Shown one piece after another: positions 9,916-21,156 of a stretch of DNA of 64,000 bases. Under the pieces are notes generated by a model. The model was not told the origin of the DNA, searched no databases, and worked only from the letters and a program-made list of their open reading frames with translations. Numbering within the stretch: position 1 is the first letter of the stretch; each line of letters opens with the position of its first letter. Source of the DNA: Meghimatium bilineatum (lineage: Eukaryota; Mollusca; Gastropoda; Stylommatophora; Philomycidae); the NCBI GenBank assembly GCA_034231615.1, contig CM067298.1, positions 230,020 to 294,019 on the forward strand, written 5' to 3'. The position numbers were made by a program, and so were the translations under genes.

Positions 9916-10897
9916 TCCAGGTTAAAGAATACTTCAAGGTCGCACAAATGATCATCACCTCTTACACATATCTCTAGACATCAGAAATGGAAAGAGAATT
10001 AAGAGAAGAAGGTCCTGGATGGCAGAAGCAGAAGATACACTACTCAGTGTTTGTGAGCTGGAAGAAGTGGGAAGAGGCTATGAATGGGTGACATTTGGCA
10101 AAGAGAGAAAAATATTGACACCAGTGGTGATACAGATGGGAAGAGAGTACCGCAACTGGGCTGCTAACAGAACAGAGAAAATGTTCCAAGAACTCATACT
10201 GCAGCACTCGATGCCACACGATACAATAATTTACACAGACGGCTCAGTAACGTAAGAAATAAACAGGTGTGGTTGGGGTTTCGTGGCCTACCAAAATGGC
10301 AGGAAATTAGCTGAGACGTCAGCTGCCTACCCGAGTGTAATATTGAGTATGAGAATTGAAATAGAAGCGGTTACAGCAGCTGTCGCTTGGTTGGCGAAGC
10401 AACCACCAACAGACTCAGTGATTCTATCAGAATTTCAAAGCATTCTGCGCAAGATAGAAAAGCGTATGATCAGAATTGAATGGGTCACTCTTCTCGACAA
10501 TGCGCAGAGCATTACATGGATTTACTGTCCTGGTCATGCTGGGGTCAGGGGAAAAGAAAGAGCCGATGTGTTGGCTGAAAAGCTTTTGATGAACGGCACC
10601 AAGATCAGAAGAGGCATGATTGAATTGATTAGAACAGTCATAGATACTCTACGAGAAGACGAGGAGGAAGTCGAACATGACAATGTACATATTCAGAGAA
10701 TGGTAGAAATGGTAGTGACTAGAGGTGATGGGAGATGTGCTCCCTCTCTGGAAAGATCAGAAGAACGCGTAATCAGCAACTAACTGTGATACTGAGCTTA
10801 TACACTTTTAGATGGACGACGGAACAGCAAGCAAAACATACATGGGAATGACCCAAGTGCTGTGACGCTTGTTCCTAATCAAGAATCAAGAATCAAT
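9916..10897 (+). pseudogene. RNase H-type LINE: RNase H domain and 3' end
   Basis: Two open frames (10,019-10,255 and 10,283-10,783), separated by a stop in the same reading, give an RNase HI domain. IIYTDGSVT carries the first catalytic Asp, RIEIEAVTAAVAWL the Glu, and CPGHAGVRGKERADVLAE the late His and Asp. The third position, normally a T/S-D-S/A motif, reads SEFQS, so the catalytic Asp is replaced by Glu. A stop follows IIYTDGSVT. The 3' end is marked by a short tail of aatcaag repeats at about 10,876-10,897. This is the third piece of the element that begins near 5,470; the reverse transcriptase between them is missing. Confidence 0.75.
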
Positions 10898-11802
10898 GGT
10901 ACATGATAGTGATAAACAATCAGACATCCTTCTAATAATCTAAAGTGGAATACCTAACTGGAAGCTACACGATTAAATCACGTGATACCCAACCACACCT
11001 GTTGGTGATATATATCTTGGTGCTAATCGAATACGAAAAAGTAATCGTTTGTCCGCAACAAACATTCTCCGATGTAGACATTTCCTTGAACAATCCAATT
11101 CTCCTCTACATTGTGGACGCGACTGTTCATTTTACTTCAATCGAAATATTTCCTACATTTTTTGTTTGTTTCTAACGACTCTCAATATTCTAGTTTACTT
11201 TTATATTCGGCTAGGAGTCCAACGTTTTCTGACTTGAAAATACACACTTCTCTTTACGTCACTGAGTTGTCCAATATAAGCACTTTCTTTGTCCAACGTA
11301 CACCTTCATTTTAAATTCTCTTGTAGTTTACACATTTACTCACTCACCTTCAAAATGCCAGTTATTAAGTCTAATACGACTGTTCTTCAGAACAACCTAA
11401 ACCTGACCAATTTGGGGATTCTAAAACTAAAGTAAGGGCGACCCTGCTCCCCATCCACTGCAGATGAAACCCTAGTATATCTAAACAACACTGTTACAGT
11501 TCGACAAGCACACGCAGCAAATGTTACATGCGAAACAGACATTCTTGATCAAATCGATCGATTTTTTCAACGCAATAAACTAGTACAGTCGTATAATATC
11601 AAAACAAGAGAGATTCAGAATGCTGCTCAAACTGGAAGAGAAATCCCTATAGCGAGCATGGTCTTCAAACTAAACCATCAAATTTATCAACGTCTCTATT
11701 ATGAAGCAACATATAACTAGATTGCAATGATTTCGTCAACTAAGATGGAGAACCATCTTTTAACCGTGAAATTCGCATGTACTCATTCATAAAATATTCG
11801 TT
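10898..11802. other. Unique stretch with one unassigned open frame
   Basis: No transposon or gene is recognised with confidence. A plus-strand frame without an upstream Met is open at 11,436-11,720 (95 codons) and contains DQIDRFFQRNKLVQSYN and MVFKLNHQIYQRLYYEATYN. It looks protein-like in composition, and its last part faintly recalls the N-terminal region of Helitron proteins, but I cannot assign it. The rest is AT-rich and featureless. Confidence 0.3.
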
Positions 11803-11940
11803 ATGGACTGTATTCGATGCAGTGGTTATGGGCTGTACTCGATGAAGTGGTTATGGGCTGTATTCGATGAAGTGGTTATGGACGGTATTCGAAGAAGTGG
11901 TTATGGACTGTATTCGATGAAGTGGTTATGGGCTGTATCA
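11803..11940. repeat. Minisatellite, 25 bp unit, about 5.5 copies
   Basis: Units of atggactgtattcgatgaag plus tggtt begin at 11,803 and 11,828 and continue to about 11,940. A repeat-derived plus frame (11,803-12,060) should not be read as a gene. Confidence 0.9.
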
Positions 11941-12463
11941 TGTCATACTCGTGTGTTTTCCCATACGGTGGGCCGGGTTGTGAGGCAATGTGAGGCATAT
12001 CAGGGTAACCAACCTAATAAATTTCGTCTCGACGAGAACCCATTAAATCTAGTAGTATAATGATAATGCAAATAAATGACGTGCGATGTATAAGTGTCCA
12101 CATGAAACCATCAGCGTGGAAGTGTCAATCATCGCATCAGCAACCATTAGTGACGTAGCATTAATTTGTCAAGTGGGGACGGAGTTTTAGTAGATAGGTA
12201 TGAGCACCCACCTTGCACACACACTTTTTTCACACGTGAAACGTATATACGGCTCCCTATTTAAAATATTAACTATTTGAAAAATATACCTTACATACTT
12301 TTGTAATGCCCCATCAGATGTGTTTTTCTTTTCTGCAAGAATGTTCAGTACCCAGTCACGTAGATTGGGGGTGGGAGGTTGTTCAATATCCCACCTCCTC
12401 TTAGTTAATCTAACATAACTTTTAGCATTAGGAACTTAACCATAAGGTCGATGAAAACCACAC
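11941..12463. other. Unique spacer, nothing recognised
   Basis: No open frame, transposon motif or repeat structure. It includes a G-rich patch near 12,367 (ttgggggtgggagg). Confidence 0.5.
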
Positions 12464-12853
12464 TCTACGTGATTGTTTATAAAATAACCACACCAAACGT
12501 GATTATATATAAAATAGCCACACCCAACGTGATTGTTTATAAAATAACCACACCAAACGTGATCGTTTATAAAATAACTACACCCAACGTGATTGTTTAT
12601 AAAATAACCACACCCAACGTGATTGTTTATAAAATAACCACACCAAACGTGATTGTTTATAAAATAACCACACCAAACGTGATTGTTTATAAAATAACTA
12701 CACTCTACATGAATGTTTATAAAATAACCACACCCAACGTGATTGTTTATAAAATAACCACACCCAACGTGATTGTTTATAAAATAACCACACCCAACGT
12801 GATTGTTTATAAAATAACCACACTCTACATGATTGTTTATAAAATAACTCTTC
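12464..12853. repeat. Minisatellite, 30 bp unit, about 13 copies
   Basis: Units read gtgattgtttataaaataac plus cacaccaaac, with cacccaac and cactctac variants. Because 30 is divisible by three a 146-codon frame stays open (12,451-12,891). It encodes only a 10-residue repeat and is not evidence for a gene. Confidence 0.95.
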
Positions 12854-12964
12854 GAAATTCCACGTTATACAGTTGGATTTACAAACGATAAGGGATGCAA
12901 TATATTTTTTCAGATAAAATCCCTCTCATTAAGTTTGACATTCACATCTTCACATCATAAAGGA

Positions 12965-13515
12965 ACACACTTTGGCTGTGTGACACACAATGTTTATATA
13001 AGACTACCGTGTACGATTCACAACCTCCATACAAGAACACACTGTGTAATTTGTATCTTCCATACACGAACACAGTATGTCTGTATGACTCACATCTTCT
13101 ATATAAGAACACACTGCATGATACACATGTTCTATACAAGAACACACTGCATGACACACATGTTCTATACACGAAAACGATATATGACTCACTTCTTCTA
13201 CACAAGAACACATATTCTTCTACACAAGAACACATATTCTTCTACACAAGAACACATATTCTTCTACACAAGAACACATATTCTTCTACACAAGAACACA
13301 TATTCTTCTGCACAAGAACACATATTCTTCTACACAAGAACATATATTTCTGTATGACTCACATCATCTATATAAGAACACACTGCATGACTCACATAAT
13401 CTATACAAGAACAAACTATGTCTGTATGACTCACATGTTCTACACAACAACACACTATGTCTGTATGACTCACATCTTCTATACAAAAACACACTATATG
13501 ACTCACATCTACACA
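12965..13515. repeat. Minisatellite, 39-42 bp unit, left half of a split array
   Basis: Units alternate acaagaacacact with a tatgtctgtatgactcacat block. A 22 bp sub-array (tattcttctacacaagaac plus aca) fills 13,196-13,345. The array continues at 14,844 after a 1,328 bp insertion. Long frames on both strands here are repeat-derived. Confidence 0.9.
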
Positions 13516-14843
13516 GGGGTGCAAAGGGAACGCATTGCTCTAGGCGGACCCAGGGTTAGCAGATAACCAAGATACCAAATGTACCTCCACGCGGTGCACC
13601 CTGGAAACAGAAATACAGCAGCTCGAGCTGATCCTGGCCAAATCATTTGGGGATCGTGTCCGAGAATGTGAAGGTAGCAGATGGAAAGAGATTTGACTGC
13701 ACAAGAGACAGACAATATCTCCGACACCACCAGCATCACCACATATAGCGACACTGTCGACATACAGTGAAGCTAGTCAGTCCAGTCCGAACATTGGAGG
13801 GGCGGCCAATGTAAAATGCACGTAAAGGTAATTGCATGGCGAGAGACAAATAGATTTCATACCGAGTACATTGAAACAATGAAAGGGCAGAACAGCGCTA
13901 GAGGGCAGCGCGAACTGAAAATGGAAAGTGAAAAGTCACTAGGAAAGGGGAACTACTAGCTCCGTCAGCTCGAGTCGAGCTTCTAGTTACCTGTGTTCCT
14001 TACAGGCAGAGACCCAAAACCATTCATTGGCGTTTGGTCACGCAAGAAGACATAATCCAACTCTAATGTCGAACCTTCCTAAACCGGAAATATGCTCACG
14101 AAGAGAAAGGGTTCTGTACCCGATGGGCGTAGGCAAGAAAGGGACAACGATGGTAGTCCTGGCCCAACTCTACTGTCAAGGTTTCCTATACCGGAAGTAC
14201 ACTTGCAGAGAGAAAGGGTTCCGTACCCGATGGGCTCAGGCACAAAAGGGACAACGATTTTGCCCTGGCCCAACTCTACTGTAAGGTTTTCCTACACCGA
14301 AAATACACTTGAAGAGAGAAAGGGTTCAGTACCTGATGGGCTCAGGCGCTATTGGGACAAAGACGCTCAGCTCGAGAATGCCTTGCTCTCAAACGCGTGG
14401 TGTGAGACTCGAACAAGGGGTACACGATGTCGATGAATGACACCTCATCTAAGAGGGCGAAAGAGCCAGGGTCCAACTCCTCTGCTGAGTTCTTCCCCTT
14501 AAGGAACCAGGCTCACGGATGAGAAACGGTTCAGTACCCAATGGGCACATGCACAGCACGTCCAATTACACGAGGCAAGTTCATAGACAGTGGAACACCT
14601 CGTGCGAGTCAGACGAGAGCAAAAATCGTCTGGGCGAAGAGTCGCCACTACGCGTGCCTGGAGACAGATATAGAGGCTGTCACAGGGTAAGGGTAGCCCA
14701 CCCGAATTGTCAAGGCATGCCGAAATCGGATGTGCTAGGCCTACAAGGCGCATAACGGTGGCACAACGTAATCACGCTCCCGGTGGAAATCGCACGGATA
14801 TCCGTGATGGTTACAATGGAGCGAACGCAAAACAAACAAACAA
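13516..14843 (+). mobile_element. Unidentified 1.33 kb retroposon with (CAAA)n tail
   Basis: This block, richer in G+C than its surroundings, splits one minisatellite. Both edges carry acatctacaca (13,505-13,515 and 14,844-14,854), consistent with an 11 bp target-site duplication, although the array itself contributes to that match. The right end is gcaaaacaaacaaacaaa, a 3' tail typical of non-LTR retroposition. Inside are three 106-107 bp tandem units (14,066-14,385). Near 14,670-14,720 a reading CHRVRVAHPNCQG faintly resembles a decayed CCHC zinc knuckle, as in retroelement nucleic-acid-binding proteins. There is no reverse transcriptase and no long intact frame, so it is probably non-autonomous or a truncated LINE. 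Confidence 0.6.
14066..14385. repeat. 106-107 bp tandem unit, 3 copies, inside the retroposon
   Basis: The marker agaaagggtt recurs at 14,104, 14,211 and 14,317, with gtaccygatgggc after it and ccggaaatac-like sequence before it. A more diverged fourth trace (gagaaacggttcagtaccca) lies near 14,521. Confidence 0.85.
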
Positions 14844-15720
14844 ACATCTACACAACAACACAATATGTCTGTATGACTCACATCTTCTACACAACAACAC
14901 ACTATGTCTGTATGACTCACATCTTCTACACAACAACACACTATGTCTGTATGACTCACATCTACACAACAACACACTATGTCTGTATGACTCACATCTA
15001 CACAACAACACACTATGTCTGTATGACTCACATCTTCTACACAACAACAGAATATGTCTGTATGACTCACATCTTCTACACAACAACACACTATGTCTGT
15101 ATGACTCCTATCTTCTACACAACAACACACTATATGATTCACATCTACACAACAACACACTATATGATTCACATCTACACAACAACACACTATGTCTGTA
15201 TGACTCACATCTTCTACACAACAACACACTATATGATTCACATCTATACAACAACACACTATATGATTCACATCTACACAACAACACACTATGTCTGTAT
15301 GACTCACATCTACACAACAACACACTATGTCTGTATGACTTACATCTTCTACACAACAACAGAATATGTCTGTATGACTCACATCTTCTACACAACAACA
15401 CACTATGTCTGTATGACTCACTTCTTCTACACAACAACACACTATATGACTCACATCTACACAACAACACACTATGTCTGTATGACTCACATCTTCTACA
15501 CACGAACACACTATTTATGTATGACTCACATCTTCCATACAAGAACACACTATATCTGTATGACTCACATGTTCCATAGTACAACATACTATGTATGCAT
15601 GATTTACATATTCTATAGTACAACACACTATTTCAGTATGACTCACATGTTCTATAGTACAACACACGATGTATGTGTGACTCACATCTTCCATACAAGA
15701 ACACACTGTATGACTCACTT
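14844..15720. repeat. Minisatellite, 39 bp unit, right half of a split array
   Basis: Units of ttctacacaacaacacacta followed by tgtctgtatgactcacatc, with frequent shortened forms lacking ttct or tgtctg. The monomer matches the array at 12,965-13,515. Several frames stay open for 170-320 codons on both strands, purely because most unit lengths keep the reading phase. Confidence 0.95.
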
Positions 15721-16325
15721 CTCCTATATGTATGGGTTACGTGAGACGTGATGTAATTTGAAAATGGTAGATCTGATCAATAGAGAATATATATTTTGAC
15801 TTGCCGAGTACGTGATCTGTTGATATAGTAACTCATGGCTGTAGTTTTGGCGGACCATAAGCCAAAGAATCTGGAAATCTGGGAGAATTCTGATACAGAC
15901 AATCTCTCTATATCGTTTCAAATCGTCTGATTAGGATGGCTACTTGCACCGAATGAAGTCATTGATTTATGTGCTCAACTTTGAAGTTGCACGTGACAGA
16001 CAACACTTTCCAGTGTAACAACTACATTTTAGCAAGTATATTCCTATTATACTCATCACACTAAACAATGTCGCTTTTTTAGTTTCTATCTGCTTCTTTG
16101 TGCCTCTGTCTTCCTATGATTCTATACGCCTGTATCTCTCTCCCTATGACCCTCTCTGCATCTCTCTGCCTCTGCAGGTCTCCCTGCCTCTCTGTCCATT
16201 TCTCTTCCTCGTTATCTCTTTCAGACTTTGTATGTAACCATTTGCCTCTCTATGCTTCCCACATTGTATGTTTATTAATGTGCTGCATATCTTTGAAACA
16301 CCCTCTTCTCCAACAATTAACATTC
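15721..16325. other. Unique stretch ending in a pyrimidine-rich tract
   Basis: No gene is supported. From about 16,085 to 16,260 the plus strand is a low-complexity C/T-rich run of tctctgcctc-type words. On the minus strand, 15,870-15,740 has an acceptor-like ttctcccagatttccag followed by a partly protein-like reading, but a stop falls after 12 codons. Confidence 0.5.
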
Positions 16326-17042
16326 ACGAATATCAGATGTCTACATATGTTACGTGTAGTATATGTTAACATACGTTACGTGTAGTACATGTCCACATAG
16401 GTTACGTGTAGTACATGTTCACATATGTTACGTGTAGTACATGTTCACATACGTTACGTGTAGTACATGTCCACATAGGTTACGTGTAGTACATGTTCAC
16501 ATATGTTACGTGTAGTACATGTTCACATATGTTACGTGTAGTACATGTTCACATATGTTACGTGTAGTACATGTTCACATACGTTACGTGTAGTACATGT
16601 TCACATATGTTACGTGTAGTACATGTCCACATATATTACGTATAGTATATGTTAACATATGTTACGTGTAGTACATGTTCACATATGTTACGTGTAGTAC
16701 ATGTCCACATATATTACGTATAGTATATGTTAACATATGTTACGTGTAGTACATGTTCACATATGTTACGTATAGTACATGTCCAAATAACGTATGACTA
16801 TCACATGTCCACATATGTTAGTAATATCAGATATCCGCGTATGCTAGTTATATCACATGCCCACATATGCTAGTAATATCCCATGTCCACATATGCTAGT
16901 AATATCCCATGTCCACATATGCTAGTAATATCACATGTCCACATATGCTAGTAATATCACATGTCCACATATGCTAGTAATATCACATGTCCACATCTGT
17001 AAGAAATATTAGATATACGCGTATGCTAGTTATATCAGGTAT
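16326..17042. repeat. Minisatellite, 26 bp unit, two subfamilies
   Basis: About 18 copies of tacatgttcacatatgttac plus gtgtag run to about 16,790. They are followed by about 10 copies of a related 26 bp unit, tatcacatgtccacatatgc plus tagtaa. The second subfamily continues in pieces at 18,361-18,574 and 19,027-19,160, separated by two RTE insertions. Confidence 0.9.
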
Positions 17043-17058
17043 TCACTAGTTATATCAG

Positions 17059-18360
17059 AACTTTGCAATGACATATATGAAGCAGGCCACATACCTAAAG
17101 ACCTAACATCATCAATATTCATACCACTACCTACGAAGCCCAGGGCTGTAGATTGTACAGAATACAGAACAGTAATTCGAATGAGTCATTTAACTAACAT
17201 ACGTCTCAAGATAATATATAAAATAATAAAAACAAGAGTGTCCGACTAGTGATATATAAATATATTTTAGTCCAAATAGTCCATATTTGCTTCAAAGACT
17301 ACAGAAAGGCCTTTGACAGAGTCCAACATTAAAAATTAATCAAATGTTTTCAAGAAATAGGCATAGATGGACAAGACATCAGACCGATTAGAAATATATA
17401 CTGGTAACAAACTGCATCAATAAGGTATAAAAAGAGATACTCACCATACATGGAAATAAGAAAATGGGTAAGACAAGGATGCATTTTATCACCAAGCCTA
17501 TTTAATATCTACACAGAGAATATCTTTAACAATATAGAAGCAATGCCAGAACTCAAGATCAATGGGAAAATAATAAACAACCTGAGATATGCAGATGACA
17601 CTGTTCTTTTAGCAGAAAGTAAACATGAACTACAAAGACTAATAGATCAAGTCAATAAATCAAGTAATAAATATGGACCGGAAATAAATATCTAAAAAGC
17701 AAGAACCATGACAATCAGCACAGACACAGAAGAACAAGAGCTAAACATAAACATACATGGAAACTACAACAAGTAAAACAGTATCAATATCTTGGACACA
17801 TAGTCACAAATGATGGCAGATGTGAAAGTTAAAAGGAGAATAGGAATGGCTAAAGGTACCTTCAATGACAAGGAGAAATATTACCATCTAAATATTACAA
17901 ACAAGTTAAATATGAGAATTATACAATGCTACATCTATTCTATATTAATGTATGGCTCAGAAACATGGACACTAAACAAACAATTAGAAGACAGAATTGA
18001 TGCCTTTGAGACGTGGGTATATAGGAGAAAAGGAGAACATCATGGAAAGAGAATAAAACAAACAAAGAGGTTCTAAAAACACTTATTATGAAGAAAGAAT
18101 TACTAAGAGAAGAAAGCATCAAACAAATAAAATAATTTATACACATTAAAAGACATGACACCTTATTGAAGACCTTTTTTGAGGGTAAAGTCAAAGGCAA
18201 GTGAGCAAGAAGTAGGCAAAGATATAACTTGGAGAATAACATCACACGATGGACATGTTACAGTCTAGCAGAGTACACCACCAAGACAAGAGACAGGGGA
18301 TGTTGGAGATCCGTTGCAGCCAACCTTCGTAGCGGAGACGGCATTTGATGATGATGATGA
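17059..18360 (+). mobile_element. RTE/BovB-type LINE copy (family A), 5'-truncated
   Basis: This is closely related to the element at 6,181-8,969 and starts within its reverse transcriptase (matching about 7,586). It includes GCILSPSLFNIYTENIF, LRYADDTVLLAESKHELQ near 17,584, YGSETWTLNKQLEDRIDAFE and a tgatgatgatgat tail. Many stops and small deletions break it, so it is a pseudogene. Flanks tcactagttatatcag (17,043-17,058) and tcactagtaatatcag (18,361-18,376) match at 15 of 16 bases and are a likely target-site duplication in the 26 bp array. Confidence 0.9.
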
Positions 18361-18574
18361 TCACTAGTAATATCAGATTGAACACACACGGACATAACAC
18401 AGCCGAGCTTTAGAACGCAAGCTCGAGATGCAATCACACCTACGCTTAACGGCAAGAGTGGATAACAAACCACCTGGGGAAAGACAATAGACAATCAGAT
18501 ATCCACATATGCTAGTAATATCAGATATCCACATATGTTAGGAATATCAGTTATCGTCATATGCTAGGAATATC
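18361..18574. repeat. Remnant of the 26 bp array with a short insert
   Basis: Array units occur at both ends. Between them (about 18,377-18,497) lies a 120 bp non-repeat block with a gacaatagacaatca end and only a 6 bp tcagat flank match. It may be a small retroposon or truncated tail; its family is not recognised. Confidence 0.55.
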
Positions 18575-19026
18575 TGGTAAGGCATCAGTAACAAAGTAAA
18601 ACTGTGTATGATAAGAACATGTGTATTCCCTGTGGCAATATACGGCTACAAGGCTTGGACTCTAAATAAAACAGTAGTGAAGAAAATTGTCGTCTTCGAA
18701 ACAGAAAACACTTTCCGTATACCATGGACAGCAAGAGAGACAAGCAAAGAAGTATTAAATATTTAAACGTCGAAGAGGGCTGGCTCCTAAGTAACATCAC
18801 AACAAGAAAGTTAAACTTTCTTTTGGTAATCTAAAAAGACATAAAAACATGGAAAGACTAATAGTAGAAGGCAGAGTAAACGGTAGCAGAGGAAGAGGCC
18901 GCCCAAGATGGCATGGACACACGATTTATCTAACTGTTTACACATGTCGCTTGAGGGAGCAGGTCAACTCGCCCAGGATCTTGAGAGGTTCAGAAGCTCA
19001 ATAAAGAATCACACCATGGTGATGAC
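18575..19026 (+). mobile_element. RTE-type LINE 3' fragment (family B)
   Basis: The reading includes AIYGYKAWTLNKTVVKKI, then GRGRPRMAWTHDLSNCLHMS, EGAGQLAQDLERFRSS and a ggtgatgac end typical of RTE tails. Frames are broken. Flanks atatgctaggaatatc (18,559-18,574) and atatgctgggaatatc (19,027-19,042) match at 15 of 16 bases, giving a likely target-site duplication within the 26 bp array. Confidence 0.85.
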
Positions 19027-19164
19027 ATATGCTGGGAATATCAGATATCCACGTGTGGTAGGAATAGCACATGTCCACATGTGGTAGGAATAGCACATGT
19101 CCACATGTGTTAATAATATCACATGTCCACATATTTTTGCAATTGCACATGTTCATATATATAT
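19027..19164. repeat. End of the 26 bp array
   Basis: About four to five diverged 26 bp units (cacatgtccacatgtggtag type), ending in a short tatatatata run. They belong with 16,326-17,042. Confidence 0.8.
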
Positions 19165-19609
19165 ATGGAAAGAACAGCTGCGATGAGAATGAACCCACTA
19201 TAGAAATATTTCATAAGTTAGAAATTGATGACAGGCAAGGTTGTGTAACGTCTCTGGATCTTTCCTCCCTGTATACATTATGTATTATACGAAATATGGA
19301 AGAATTGCCAGGAATAACAGTGGGAGTATGCAATATAAACAACTTGAGATATGCTGACGACACAGTAATGATCGTAGGAAGCGAACAGGAACTACAAGCC
19401 CTGTTTGAAAAATGTGTGAAAGAAAGTGAAAAGAAAGACCTCAGTTTAAACAAGAAAACAGAAATAATGGTTTGTTTCGAAGAGACATACGCCACCAAAA
19501 TGCAACCTAATGATTAATAACATACACATTAACACACGTTGAAAACCTAAAATATATTTGCGCCCTGTTAAAATCAAAAGGTAGATGCTCAAGTGAGAGA
19601 AAGAGTCGA
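19165..19609 (+). pseudogene. RTE reverse transcriptase fragment (family C)
   Basis: An open frame (19,071-19,517) covers reverse transcriptase motifs B and C: RQGCVTSLDLSSLYTLCI, then INNLRYADDTVMIVGSEQEL near 19,335 and LSLNKKTEIMV. The reading continues in another frame to GRCSSEREKSRI, where it stops abruptly against an inverted family B fragment. The close match to 26,800-27,200 identifies the family. It is truncated at both ends. Confidence 0.8.
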
Positions 19610-20118
19610 ATATCATCGCCAGGTGACATATTCTTACCAGAACGTATGGATCTCTTGAATTCTCCGCGGTCTTGAGCAAGTTATTTTGTCTCATCTCTTG
19701 ACACGTTCGTGTCTTTTAATGTGACCGAAAAATGTTCGCTTTTTCTTTAATTTGGTGTTCAGAAGTCAGATTTCCTGGACGTTAATTATTCATAACGCTT
19801 CCTGGTTTCTTTCCCTTACTGTCCGTGGTATTCTCAGAACTCTTCAACGGCACTTTAATTGAAATGATGTTATTCTCTTGGCCACTGATTTATATAGTGT
19901 CCATGCTTCACATCTATATGCCGCCACAGAAAACACAAATTTTCGTAGTAAACCGAAATTGTTCATATGTTAGCACCCTGCCATAATAGCACCCAGCTGT
20001 TTTAATTTTGCCAGCGCCATTGCAGTTCTTCTTTTGATCCCAACTGCACGGTCACCCACATTGTTTATATTTGTTCCTAAATAATCAACATTTCTTCTAA
20101 ATTACAGTTTTCAATATT
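19610..20118 (-). mobile_element. RTE-type LINE fragment (family B), inverted
   Basis: On the minus strand it reads a broken C-terminal region, with VLRIPRTVREKK near 19,850, a LAQDRGEFRRSIRS reading near 19,650 and a cgatgat-type end near 19,612. The part at 19,850-20,118 is homologous to 9,300-9,600. It abuts the Penelope-like remnant at about 20,119. Confidence 0.75.
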
Positions 20119-20196
20119 AAAGAGGGCCACCAACAACTCTCTAACCCCTCTTTCTACACTGCTCGCACATCAGACTCGACGGTATCTAACCAAAAG

Positions 20197-21126
20197 GTGG
20201 TCAACAATACTGTGAACACCCTCATCCAGGACAACCACCTTCCCACCACTGCTCTTTGCATCGATAAAAGCTGTATAGGCAGACCCATCTTCTATATGCT
20301 GCCCAAAATACACAAGGAATTGAATCCCGGCAGACCTATTGTCTTAGCTTGCTCTTGTCCTACAGAGCGCATCTCTGATTTCCTCGACAGTATTTTGCAG
20401 CCCTTAGTCGAGGAACTGCCTTCATTCTTGAAAGACACCAAGCATGCCATAACCATTTTTTCTTCTGTGCATTTGTCTTCTGATCGCACCTATCGTCTGT
20501 TCTTGCTTGATGTTTGCTCTATGTACACTTCTATACCACACACCTATGGTCTTAGGGCGTTGCAGTTATTTCTGGACAAGAGTCCACATCCTTCTGTATC
20601 TACTCCCACCCTTATCCGCCTTGCTGAACGGGTGCTCACACTCAACTCTTTTGAATTCGATGGATATTTTATCGATCAGATCAGTGGTGTGGCCATGGGC
20701 ACTAAGATGGGGCCTAGCTATGCCTATCTTTTCATGGGACATCTAGAACATCTAGTTTGGTCTACCTACGATGGCCCATTCCCATCTCTTTTCCACAGAT
20801 ACATTGATGATGGGATAGGTATTACTGACATGACAGAAGCAGAACTGTCTCGCTTCATCAACTTCATCAACAATTTCAACCCCGCTATTAAATTCACATT
20901 TACTATTTCCACCACCTATGTCCATTTCCTGGACATCATTGTCACTATTCATCCCCTATACCTCAGCACATCAGTCTACTACAAACCACTGATGCACATG
21001 GATTTCTGCTCTACACTTCTTCTCATCCTCCCGCCTGTCGTAACTCTCTACCTTACTCACAGCTTCTTCGCCTTCGTCGCTTATTTAGCGATGACGACGA
21101 TTTTCTTGACAAATCCTCTGAGATGA
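20197..21126 (+). pseudogene. Penelope-like reverse transcriptase, truncated and frameshifted
   Basis: The open frame has the Penelope-type reverse transcriptase signature. MLPKIHKELNPGRPIVLAC is followed by LLDVCSMYTSIPH (first catalytic Asp), SGVAMGTKMGPSYAYLFMG, HRYIDDGIGITD (catalytic DD near 20,808) and VHFLDIIVTIHP. A one-base loss near 20,991 (after YYKP) shifts the frame, and a further small deletion near 21,135 removes the join to the endonuclease. Relative to the minus-strand copy the N-terminal 360 or so residues are missing. Confidence 0.85.
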
Positions 21127-21156
21127 TCGAGTTCCCTCCCTGACAGTATTCTTTCA

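Noticed and set aside
12451-12891. 146-codon open frame over the 30 bp array
   Set aside because: It is open only because the unit length is a multiple of three; the product is a bare 10-residue repeat with no other gene signal.
14707-15751. Overlapping 256-322 codon frames on both strands
   Set aside because: All read the same 39 bp minisatellite in different phases; frames on both strands at once are a repeat signature.
15740-15870. Third Ig exon of the minus-strand gene
   Set aside because: An acceptor-like site and a PPKLQP-like start are seen, but an in-frame stop follows after 12 codons and no Ig cysteine or tryptophan is present.
16098-16385. 95-codon plus-strand frame rich in Cys, Leu and Ser
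   Set aside because: It comes from a tctctgcctc low-complexity tract; no domain or signal is recognisable.
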